From the NCBI RefSeq assembly GCF_016859285.1, contig NC_053416.1, positions 16,324,501 to 16,388,500 on the forward strand: DNA of 64,000 nt. Reading direction: 5' to 3'. The stretch's first letter is position 1. Each line of letters starts with the position of its first letter. Made by a program: the position numbers and the translations under genes. Shown piece by piece: positions 24,857 through 35,659 of the stretch. Origin of the DNA: Xiphias gladius (taxonomy: Eukaryota; Chordata; Actinopteri; Istiophoriformes; Xiphiidae). The notes under the pieces are model-generated. The model was not told the DNA's origin and ran no database searches. It saw only the letters and a program-made list of their open reading frames with translations.

Positions 24857-25110
24857 TGAACTTCTTGTTTATTGACATCAGGTCAAGAATTCAAAGCTGC
24901 TTTACAACAATTACAACTACTCCTTACAATATGATTTCCAGAGACCCAACATTCCCAGAGTTTTTCCTTGCGACAGTGGCGAGGAAAAACTCCCTTTTAA
25001 TGGGAAGAAACCTCGAGCGGAACCTGGCTCATGGTGTGTGGCCATCTGCCTCTACCGGATGTGTTGAGAAGGGGGGGTGGTAGAGAAACCTTCCCTCAAC
25101 AGAGGAGAAG
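24857..25110 (+). repeat. Widespread fish interspersed repeat ('gtggcgaggaaaaactccc' type)
   Basis: The block with 'gacagtggcgaggaaaaact' and 'gaagaaacctcgagcgg' followed by 'aacctggctcat' and 'ggccatctgcctctaccgg' is a very common teleost repeat, which I take to be a LINE 3' end (from memory). It lies just downstream of the kinase copy 2 stop codon. Confidence 0.6.
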
Positions 25111-25308
25111 GTCTAGGACACCACTTATCCCCCACCTACAATGCTCTCCTTTCCTCCCTATCCAGGACATTTTACACCTATTCACACTTGACTTCCTCCA
25201 AAATCTCCAACGACTGTCAAATGTTGAATGTCAAATTTATACACCCATCAGCCACAACAGTAGAACCAGTTATCGGGTTTTAATGTTGAATGTGACATTC
25301 AACATTTC

Positions 25309-25314
25309 TTTATT
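25309..25314 (-). promoter_or_regulatory. AATAAA polyadenylation signal overlapping the kinase stop codon
   Basis: On the minus strand the reading ends AAG AAA TGA-style at 25314-25316, and AATAAA starts in the last base of the TGA. A perfect 11-bp-arm hairpin follows immediately (25282-25306: aatgttgaatg / cattcaacatt). If this signal is used, the 3' UTR would be only a few tens of bases. Confidence 0.55.
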
Positions 25315-28300
25315 CATTTTTTTTTCATTTTGAACAAGGTCCTTATTGCTCTGCCAAAGAATTTCTTGATCCTCTTCAATGGACTCTCCTTAACTCTGGC
25401 AGGTGGACCCTCATCAGGTGACCCGTCTTTGGCTGATGTCTCCTCAGCTGGACTGCTTGGACATTGGCTAACAGCTAGTTCCTGTTCAGCTGAGCCAGCA
25501 GCGTCTGTTTTTATATCAGCTTCCTGTCCCTCAGATGAGTTAGGCGTGTTTTTAATGCCGCCGTCACAGGAGCGAATAACAGCTGAGCCTGCATCAGTAG
25601 GAGGAGGTGTGGCTGAAGGCTCTTCACCTCTGGGCTCTTCCTGAGCCTCACCATCAGCTGGACTGGCTTGCCCTCGGCTAACAGCTAGTTCCTCTACAGC
25701 TGAGCCGGCAGCGTCTGTTTCTGCAGCAGCTTCCAGTCCCTCAGATGAGTGAGGCGTGTTTTTAATGCCGTCACAGGAACGAATGACGGCTGAGCCTGCA
25801 TCATTAGGAGGAGGTGTGGCTGAAGGCTCTTCAACTCTGGGCTCTTCCTCAGCCTCATTGTCTGGAGATAGGTCTTCGTCCAAGTCATCCATCGGTAAGA
25901 CCGCCATTTTCTCCAAACAATCCTCCACACTGAATAAAACATGACAATGAATCAATGGATCACTTGGTCAGTAAACAAACCTCCCCTTTAATCCAATCGT
26001 GTATCTATTCAACCCTACTGAAACCAAAACACAGTCACTTACTACAAGCTGGTCTCTATATCGTCCATCAGATGAGCCATTGTGGCAAAGGGGTGCTCGA
26101 GAGCCTTCCCCGGAGTGATCCTCTTCTCTGGGTCAGTGTTTAGAAGGCTCTTCAGGAGGCTGACGAATGCTCTTTGATCCACTAGCTCGATGGATTCCTG
26201 TGTCTCTGGGTCATGCTGGATTCAAAACAAAGTAGGTGAGAGTTCAGTTGAACTGCTTCCTGTCTCTCAGCGACAGATCAAATTGGTATGAATTCATTCT
26301 TTAGTCATGAAATGGACCCCTTACTGTCATCAGGTCATCCAGACTTCTAAGAGCGCTCTTCCATGTTTCGGGCTCAATTCCAGTGCCAAGCTGGTATTCC
26401 CTTGGGGTCTACAGGAACAAAACAGGCGAGTCAGAAACTTCTTCCTTACTGTCTAATTGGGCCATAAAAAACTGTGAACAACTGAACAAGGTTAAAATAC
26501 CTTCATCCACCATCTTGGGTTGTCCCAGTGCTGGTTCGCCGTAAAAAACTTGTGGGTGTAGTCCCCAGCACTGAGGAGGTGGTCAGCTGGCTGGCCCAGA
26601 ACGTCTACAATGCCTTTCATCTGGAGAGAGAATATAAAGAATCACATCAGCCGACATCCTACATCAAAACCCCTTTGCTGGGTTTGGATATGTGTCTGGG
26701 GCAGAATATAACAGTCTTTGCATTTAAATCTAGACACGTTTGGTTACTTACCGACTGGTACTCGCAGTTTATCGCAAACGGGTGTTCGGCGAGGTACAAG
26801 AACCCGAGCAGGCAGCCAAGACTCCACATGTCTATGGCCTCGGACACGGGAAGGCCCAGGATGACTTCAGGCGCCCTGTGCGTAGAATCACGAGAATCGC
26901 AAGAGCTATTAAGTACTTTGTCAAATTCAGCATGCGTACTGAAGATTGAAACAACCTCTGCTGGATCATTTACAGCATACACACAACTGCAAACATGTTA
27001 AAAGATGAGCTTTGCAGATTGAACCTACCTGTAACCCAGAGGCTGAATTGACATCCCACGTGCCTCTTCTCGGGTAGCGAAGGAAAGGCCAAAATCAATG
27101 AGTTTGACTCTGAAGGGCTCAGTGTCGTGGTTCGCCAGCATTACGTTGTCCGGCTTCAGGTCTGAGTGAACGACGCCTATACCCTTCAGTGCGTCAAAGG
27201 CCGTCAGCAACTGCAGAGACAAAGGACACAATGTAGATGGTTAAAGATACCGTTGACCAGGCTGCAGGCTTAAACAGATCAAGAAGTAAGAGTTATGCTA
27301 CTTCAGTATGTAACTTCTTTCTCAACAGTCTGAGTATATTGTCATCTCATGTCGATGATTGATCAGAGCCACATAGTCTTTACCTGGTGCGTTATCGGCC
27401 GTATCTCACAGAGAGACAGTGGCTTCCAGTCTCGTTCTTCGAGCAGCTGATAAAGACATCTGTCAAGCATTTCGAAAACCAGACAGGTATGTCCTTTGTG
27501 GTAAAACTTTTCGAAGAACCGAACCACATTCTTCTTGACTGGGTCAAGAACGCTCAGTATTTCGAGCATTTTGATCTGTGGAGAAAATAGTCAAATTTAC
27601 ATAGGTAAATTGTAAGTGACATAGCATGGTATCAGCAGTTCATTTAATAAACAAAATGTAGTCAAGAAAATGTGAAAAAAACCTAATCAACAAAAAGACT
27701 TAAATAAACTACCTCTCTTTCAGCGGTCTCCTCAGTATGCAGGATTTTGAGGGCCACGTCCTGCGATGTGATTAAATTCACACCCTTGGCAACTTTGGCA
27801 AAGCACCCTTCTCCACCAAAGTCCGTAATGAGGTAGCTACTTGTGATGCTGCAGAGTATGTCGTTCTTTAGCACCTCAGAGCTCTCATATTTCTTCTCTT
27901 CAACTGTGACGGCAAACAGAGAAGTAGTACATTGGGAGAGAAGGAGAACATGTGAAGATCAACACATGGAGTCAGCGGGGCTCATTCAGTCAACACCACA
28001 CAAATGTAGCTGAAGCATTCATTATGCTCATGTAAATAAACATTTCATTATCATTCTATGACCACATGAAGAAGAATATTATGTCAGGTACTGAAAATGG
28101 CATAATGTCCATTTCAATGATTGGTATTCCCAAAGAAGGAGAAGAGCAAAATACGCTGAATGAGGGAAAATCTGATCAACACTGGTCTTCAGCATTCAGA
28201 TCATTTTATTAAGTAGAAGAAGCAATACCACGATGTAAAAATACCCAATTACAAGTACAATTCTTGCCTTGAAAATGTTACGTAGTAGGTATGTGTTATC

Positions 28301-28594
28301 AGAACAATGTACTTGAAGTATCTAAAGTTAAAGCACTTGTTCAAACTCGTAACCTGCTAAGTAAGTAATATTTCCAACTGTCAAATGAATTTAATGGATT
28401 CGACATATAAAGCAGAATCAAATTTAGATGCTTATAGTGCAAGCCTCCTAAGTACTGTGCTTGAGTAAATATACTTAGTTACTCCTTATCTTTGTGTTCG
28501 TGTGTGTGTGTGTGTGTGTGTGTTTGTGTGCTGAGTTTCCCTTACCAGTTGTACCTGTTGACCAACAGCTGGCTACATGAGTACGTGAAGACAT
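25314..28594 (-). CDS. HIPK-like protein kinase, copy 2, complete
   Basis: Nine exons join in frame with GT-AG junctions: 28546-28594, 27713-27903, 27384-27575, 27029-27210, 26752-26875, 26501-26620, 26325-26408, 26043-26215, 25314-25929; 1731 nt, 576 aa. Kinase domain is about residues 40-362: glycine loop GGEGCFAKV (46-54), VALKIL with Lys69, HSDLKPDN (159-166, Asp161; Ser where most kinases have Arg), IDFG (182-185), YRAPE (204-208), then GLPVSEAIDMWSLGC and a C-lobe ending TMAHLMDD, all HIPK-like. The HIPK activation-loop Tyr appears to be Ser198. The tail (372-576) is not HIPK-like: two ~67-residue acidic/Ser/Pro repeats (399-465, 466-535) and a basic end, SPLKRIKKFFGRAIRTLF then KMKKK. 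The protein is much shorter than HIPK1-3 (>1100 aa) and lacks their long C-terminal regions. Substrate unknown; a nuclear or membrane role is inference. Confidence 0.85.
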
Positions 28595-29072
28595 TTTGCC
28601 GCAACAAATCTTTCTCACTTGTTCGATGTAACTTCTTCAACTAACTCTGGTCTGTAAGTGTTTTCAGCTGAAGGAGAACTGACCAGTTCTAAACATCAAA
28701 ATTATGACTCATCAGAATTATGATGTCGTGACATTCTACGCTAAGATTCTATTAAACTCTTTTATCAGAGAAATGAGGGACAATCACTTGATTCAAAGAC
28801 GAAATGTTAATCTGTGATTTATGCAGTTGATCATTTGCTATCTAGTACATATTTTAAGTATAGGATTTTGCCATGGTTACCTGTGACCTGTGTTTACTTG
28901 TTTAGAGCAGACTGTAATAGTTCACAAATACACAAACACAAGCACACATACTTCTTTCCCAAGTATGTGAGACATGTAACCGTAACCCCAACCTAAGCCT
29001 GTTGTGAGGACACTCATTGACATAATACCCTCCCTAGCCCCTTAACCTAGGCTTAACCATCACAACTAAATG

Positions 29073-29127
29073 CCTAACCCTAACCTAAACCTAAACCTAA
29101 ACCTAATTCTAACCCCAACCCCAAAAC
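29073..29127 (+). repeat. Degenerate telomere-like array, copy 2
   Basis: Same sequence as 17162-17216 in the first duplicate. Confidence 0.7.
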
Positions 29128-30691
29128 CAAGTCAACTAGTCGGTATTTGAATAATAAAATATCTGGCCTTTTATGTACGTTTTTTGCTATATTGCCTTTT
29201 TTCTTTGGACATAAACTTGCCTTATTTTGAAGTGTTCTACACTGATGTATGTTTACCTCAAATACAAATGATAGATACAGTAAATAGAAGTATGTTTTAC
29301 GATTGTCCCTCTGAAGGATAATGAAAAGGCAGGGTAAAAGTGCAGATACTGAGAGAGAGATATTAAAGTGAGATTTGAGGACCCCCACCCATTACAATCC
29401 CACGCTACGCTGCCGAATCTTTTATCACCCCTTTGGAACCCCGTGCAAAATTTCGTAGATGTGCCATTGCTCATTCAACATTCATCAAGCTGTAGCTTGT
29501 TTAATGAAGTGAGTATGGACCAACCAGCCAGAGCATTAGGTCATTCCAGTGCAATCACTCTGCACTGATGACCCCTGCTGGTGACAAAACATAATGAAAT
29601 GCTTTAGTGTAGGGAACACGCAGGTGATACTGTACATACATCATCACTGCTGCACAACATGGCCTCCTCTTATCAGGCCAGGAGCCTCTACTATAGATAG
29701 AGGGAGCTAGTCGCACAGCGGTAGGTATGAAACAAAGTACCGTTGCCATCGGGGAAAATGTTCTACTTTAATGAGTAGAATATTTGTCAACAATTACAAA
29801 TAATTCATGATAATAAAACATAAAAAAGTGCCTATAATAGTCTCTCCTTCGCGGATTAAGTTTGCATATGTGAAGAAAAGCACGAATCTGCGTGATGAAT
29901 GATGAAAAAAAGAAGAGAGTAGAGAGTTAAAAGAATAATAAAAGGTAAAGACATTCAGCCCTTTTTTAAATAAAAAGACAAAGAGCAGCTTATGCTGTGT
30001 CTGGCAGCAGCAATCAAAAAAAATTGAAAAAAAAAAAAAAAAAATAATACACACTAATTACATTGGAATAAATATAAATATATATAGATAATAAATCTGA
30101 GTTTTAAAAAAAATGTGCATTCCCTCAACTACAAACCATCTTATATGGGTAAAAATCACCAGGAAGTTGTGACCCACTGATATTCAAAAGAAATAAATTT
30201 CAGCCTGACTAAGATATAGAAATACTGAGAAGGTGGAGTCAAGTCATAGAGGGAAGGAAGGATAAGAAACAGAGGTGGACCTACAGTATAAAATTTGGTT
30301 TTTAAAATGTGGGATGAGTAAATTACAGAAGGCTACAGTTTATGGAAAGCTGTTTGACAGATATGCATCCGTTATAGAGAAGCAGCATCAGTGTGTGTCG
30401 CAGTGTGGAGGCGTAGCAGATGTTGAGTTTCCAATCATTTAAAAAATTCCCTGATAAAGTTTTGACTGAATAAAAGCTAAACATAACCGGAAGAGTGTGA
30501 GACAAGCAGACATTTTGTATAAGGAAGGAGATAGTGGGAATATGTAACAGCTACATTGTTTCTAGATTTACTGATGGGATGAGGTGATACATGTGTGGGA
30601 GGGAGAAAGACAAATGGAAGGAGAAAAGCAGAAGACAAACAGATGTCAACAGTATTCACGGTGCACGTGTGGACGATGCCACAAGCTAAAA

Positions 30692-30863
30692 AGTAAATTA
30701 CATGCATCTTTAAACACGCTCCTCCATATATACGGTAAGTTTTGGTTAGATGTGACACAGTACCCGATGCTCGAGGAGTCTCTGCTTCTCAGCCTGGGCC
30801 TCTCGGAGTAAACGCTCCATCTCCATCTTGGCCATATCGGACGTACCAGCACTGATGGAAAAC
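30692..30863 (-). pseudogene. Inverted fragment of a phldb2 coiled-coil exon (copy 2)
   Basis: Second copy of the fragment at 18764-18935, carried by the segmental duplication. It has the same 3-base deletion relative to phldb2 13075-13165, so the capture predates the tandem duplication. Confidence 0.85.
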
Positions 30864-32132
30864 AGTAACCATTTCTTGAGTGATGTGAATGCACGGACGC
30901 TTCTGGACTGTTATTTTTTATGCTGGACCAGGCCTCTTTACGAAGTCGAACTTGTCCTCCCAGTTGAATCTGACAAAAATCCATAACAAAAATAATCAGA
31001 TTAGATTGTACATATGCATACAAAAGTCAGAAACACTTGTAGTAGCCTACAAGTGTTTCTTGTAGGGCACTCTAGTACCCCTACTACACTTGTTACAAGT
31101 GTAGTAGGGGGTCTTGTTTAGTTCCTGATACTGTGTGTTTAGTTGTTTAAGTTGTGTAGCTATGCTTGTAGTGGCAATGTGTATGTGTATGAATATGTAT
31201 ACATATATTGTAAACAGGGCAAATATTGTACCTCATCTTCTTTTGGAGATACAGATGGCTCCATCGCATTCTCACTGCCAGACTCTGCAACTATATAGAG
31301 CATAATGTAAAGATACTCCACAGCTACACCCTGCCTAAATCCACCCACTTGTATCAGGGCCTATACTTACTTGAGCAGCTCTCAAGTGATCACAATGATT
31401 AATGACAAATATGCTCGGAAAAGGAACAGTCAGACACAAGGATTTAACTTAATTGTTGCCTGCTGTGTTCCTGTCATTTGCACTACTGAACAACGCAATA
31501 TAAGGGGCGTAACATCCAATCAGAAGTGTGTTTGGAGGTAACAGCTTACAAGAAAGCTACAGCTACACCAACATCCCTAGTCCAAATTAGAAATATTGCA
31601 TCAGATAATGTATTGTTCATAATGACCAAGGCCATATTTTACAATCACTACAAACATCTCTCAAAAAGGATGTGTACTCTCCTCTGTCTCTGTACTGCAG
31701 CCATCTCAACCCCCAACAGGCTACTCTTAGCCTATCAAGAACCTGGGGGTGATATTTTTGCTGCACTTATAAGGTCTTCTTTGGACTCGGGGATACAGGA
31801 TCTTTGACAGTTAGAGAGAGCACAAGCATATGACAAATATGAGAGATGATGGAAAACACGCCAACAAAGATTATGCATGGCAAACATTGTTTTAAGATCA
31901 CCGCTGAAACACTCCAACAAGACTCACAGGCTTTCCCAAACTCCTATCCAGAATGTGCTGAAATTTGAATTTGCTATATCTGTAGCTGCTGTTCATTGAA
32001 TTTTAATGTTTTGTCTTTATTCCCTGTCTCAAATGTCAGTTTCTGAACGGCCGACAATTGCGTCATCACAAAACGGTAAATGGACTGCACTTATTTGGTA
32101 TATCTCTTTTTCTACCTCAACAAACAGGGGGC

Positions 32133-32348
32133 TTTACAACTGGCCTCTCATTCACCCATTCACACATGGACGGTGACAGAACGGTCACGCGAGGCGCCGG
32201 CCTGCGCATTGGAAGCAAGTTAGGGTTTCGGTGTCTTGTGCGACGACACTCTGACATATAGACAGGAGGAGCTGGGACTCGAACCACCGACGCAGAGATT
32301 AGTGGGTGACCTGCTTCACTTCCTAAGCAACAGCTTCCCGAGACGGCG
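32133..32348 (-). mobile_element. tRNA-derived SINE (copy 2)
   Basis: Duplicate of the SINE at 20205-20420, with the B box GGTTCGAGTCC at 32275-32285 on the minus strand. The deletion junction of copy 2 lies about 90 bp to its right. Confidence 0.7.
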
Positions 32349-32449
32349 ACGTTTCCTAATATGGAACATTACTCGTTCACCCCGGAAGTAGTACCAGCAT
32401 TATTTCCTGTTAACAGGGATGCCGTGTAGTTTCAGCCAGTAGTTTCAGT

Positions 32450-32922
32450 AGTTTCTTTTTATAATACTGTCAAGAGGTGAGTCTTCTCACATTTTCACTC
32501 AAACCTCGACTTTAAACAAGTAAATAATTGATTCAAATGTGTGTGTACATTTATGTATGGCATTATTATAAATTGGCTGTAATATTTATACTTTCTATCC
32601 ATCAGTTATCTATTATCTATCTGTGTTGTAATGCATAAAAACAATGGGATACTAAGCTATAACAGTTCATAAAGTTCTTTGTTGTGGACGTGTGGACTGT
32701 GTACCAGGGGGAGCTCAAAAGTGATCAAGAAACATACTGGACAAGCAATTAAATGTACTTAAAATAACAACGTCAAACATCTTCAGTGAGAAATGTATAG
32801 ATGTCACTAACCCACTAGATTGTCAGTGTCTTGCATTAAATGAGACGATTTGACAAAATGATGTCAAAGAAAAGGTATCAGAGTTACTAGGAAATACAGA
32901 TTCATCTTCTACAGACACATCT
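32450..32922 (+). repeat. Three-copy block, member B
   Basis: Nearly identical to 23963-24436 (offset about 8487). It is cut by the N gap at 32923. Confidence 0.85.
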
Positions 32923-33422
32923 NNNNNNNNNNNNNNNNNNNNNNNNNNNNNNNNNNNNNNNNNNNNNNNNNNNNNNNNNNNNNNNNNNNNNNNNNNNNNN
33001 NNNNNNNNNNNNNNNNNNNNNNNNNNNNNNNNNNNNNNNNNNNNNNNNNNNNNNNNNNNNNNNNNNNNNNNNNNNNNNNNNNNNNNNNNNNNNNNNNNNN
33101 NNNNNNNNNNNNNNNNNNNNNNNNNNNNNNNNNNNNNNNNNNNNNNNNNNNNNNNNNNNNNNNNNNNNNNNNNNNNNNNNNNNNNNNNNNNNNNNNNNNN
33201 NNNNNNNNNNNNNNNNNNNNNNNNNNNNNNNNNNNNNNNNNNNNNNNNNNNNNNNNNNNNNNNNNNNNNNNNNNNNNNNNNNNNNNNNNNNNNNNNNNNN
33301 NNNNNNNNNNNNNNNNNNNNNNNNNNNNNNNNNNNNNNNNNNNNNNNNNNNNNNNNNNNNNNNNNNNNNNNNNNNNNNNNNNNNNNNNNNNNNNNNNNNN
33401 NNNNNNNNNNNNNNNNNNNNNN
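32923..33422. other. Assembly gap (500 N)
   Basis: 500 N, identical in length to the first gap. It falls where member B of the three-copy block meets the inverted member C, so the assembler probably broke at an inverted repeat. Confidence 0.98.
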
Positions 33423-35400
33423 CACAATTCCTTATTACTTTGAAAATACTACATAAAATACCTTAAAATGGTTACTTTCAGATATGTCCCTTTGTTTTGG
33501 ATGACTTCAGTCTGTCAATTAGGCTGTCCCTTCGTTCAAAATATTTCAACAATTATTCAATGGAGTTCCATTGAATTTTCTCTGAAATTCATGGCCTTAC
33601 AGAAGATGAATCTGTATTTCCTGACATCTAGAAATTTTCTCTCATTTTGTTTCCCAAGTACTGAAGATGTTTTAAATTGTTGTTATAAGCAGGTCAATTT
33701 TATTGCTTGTCTCTTGCAAGGTGTCCAGCATGTGTCTTCATCACTCTTGAGCTCCCCCAATGTCTTTATTTAAATATTTTCCATTCATATATTGTTTTCA
33801 TTTAATCTTTTAAATAATAATATTGCCGAAATGTATTTACAAAGTAAATCAAATCAAATTTTCTAAACTTGTAACAAAAAAAAATAGAAATTAAGCAAAA
33901 AAGACAAGAATAAATTTAGAAGGATAATCAGTTATAAAATTAATACTTAACATATAAAAATGCATTTTTTTTTGTTTTCTTATTAAAATAAATGAGAAAT
34001 GGGGAAAATGAGATGAACCTGTTTTGAGTGTGAATGATGATGGTGGTCTAGCAGACCTATAAAACATAAACTGCGCATACAGGAACAAAAGAAAAATCAT
34101 ACCTAAAATGTCAGTTAAAGTTAAAGGGTAGTTTCCTAAATATAGTCGGTATTTACTACTGATAGATATCTGGTTTAGATTTAGCAGTGTTTTTTAAAAT
34201 ATTCAGAAATTGTCCCTATTTTTTTTCCATATAAAGGAAAACAAATGACTCTTCCCCAAAACAGCCCTGCAATCTTTTTCTGCTCTGTTTCGAACGAAGA
34301 AAGTTTCTTTTGTAACAGCACTGTCCTTTTTATCATATTTATTCAACTCCATCTTCTTTTTCATTTAAAGGTTAATCTAGTAAAAATGAAAGTACCAAAG
34401 TATCATCTTGAAATCTTAGCATAGCAAGTGTAATTTATCGGCATCAGTGGCTGCATTTGTGACATGAGGTTTTCTTTATGATACTGTTGTTATATTTCCA
34501 TGAAATAAAAAAAATGTGTAACAGAAAAAATGAAGATGTAAATACGATATTGGTTTTCATTGGGTTCTACCTTTAAGTGCAGTATTAAAGTTGTCAACAG
34601 ACTTGTCTCTTTGGGTTCTTCTGGGCCTTTCCTCTTATACAGTACAAAGATAACTTGATTAGCTGGATAGGTTCGTTGATTAACTTGCACTTGCACACAG
34701 GGCCATAGCTACCATTGAGGACATCAGCGACATGTCGTTGGTAAAATTTCTTGGGGCTCAGGGGGTTCAGTGGCATGAGGAAAATTTAAGAGGAGTTTAA
34801 ATTCTTTGATTACACAGATATTATGCATGTGTCTTATAAGGCAGACTTTGATATCTTTTACACCAAATATCTTAAAAATGACCGTTTTATGGCAAACAAT
34901 AAATAAATAAAACTGAAATTGAAGGGATTTCTCCACCAGAGTTACATACCTAGCACTGTAGAAAAAGTTTTGAAATAAGATTTTTTTTACATCTGATTCT
35001 TCTTAAATAACTTTGAAAATTTTGCGGGGTTTGGTTGGTGGATAGTTATATTTCTTAGGTCAGTAGGGTCTGTTTGGGAAATGCAGACTCATGGCTACTG
35101 CATTACTAAAATGTTACTGTTTGTAATGTTAATACTAATGTTATTTCCTTTGGTACACAGAGTCCACATGTCCACAACTAAGAACTGTATGAGTTGTTAT
35201 AGCTTAGTATCCCATTGTTTTTATGCATTACAACACAGATAGATAATAGATAACTGATGGATAGAAAGTATAAATATTACAGCCAATTTATAATAATGCC
35301 ATACATAAATGTACACACACATTTGAATCAATTATTTATTTGTTTAAAGGTGAGGTTTGAGTGAGAATATGAGAAGACTCACCTTTTGACAGTATTACCG
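33423..35400 (-). repeat. Three-copy block, member C (inverted, diverged, interrupted)
   Basis: The reverse complement of 33423-33780 matches about 24230-24490, and that of 35160-35400 matches about 23970-24220, with many differences. The ~1.4 kb in between (33780-35160) has no counterpart in members A and B and looks like an insertion. I recognised no coding sequence in it. Confidence 0.7.
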
Positions 35401-35655
35401 TATATCACAAGGTATATGCGCAAGGGGAAAAAGAACAGAACGGCTGAACCGATATAATTAACTTTACAAATAAGTATGTGCATCAATGAGCGTGCGAAGC
35501 CTATGTTTGTAACCATGATAGTTATGCTCACGCTCGCGTTACTTTTATTGGGTTCAATGCGCAGAACAACTCGCGTCTTCACAGTATTACCGTTACTCAC
35601 GCAGTGTATGGGCAAGGGAAAAAGGAAGGGAACGACCGAACCGGGCCTTTGCTGG
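35390..35655. repeat. Pair of diverged ~65-bp direct repeats
   Basis: Two stretches starting 'cagtattaccgt' (about 35391 and 35581) continue in parallel: 'gcgcaaggggaaaaagaac..acggctgaacc' and 'gggcaagggaaaaaggaag..acgaccgaacc'. They are about 190 bp apart at the outer edge of block member C. The function is unknown to me. Confidence 0.6.
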
Positions 35656-35659
35656 ATGC

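Larger units (their letters stand above)
26398..32922 (+). repeat. Segmental duplication, copy 2
   Basis: Mate of 14504-24436. It shares the kinase exons 1-7, telomere-like array (29073-29127), phldb2 exon fragment, hairpins and SINE, and lacks the ~3.4 kb of 20511-23965. It ends at the second gap, so its right boundary is unknown. Confidence 0.92.

Noticed and set aside
25330-25644. 104-codon plus-strand ORF
   Set aside because: Antisense shadow of the repeated kinase tail exon.
33423-33780. Open reading frame after the second gap taken as a new gene
   Set aside because: The sequence is a diverged inverted copy of the repeat block at 24230-24490, with no domain or splice evidence.
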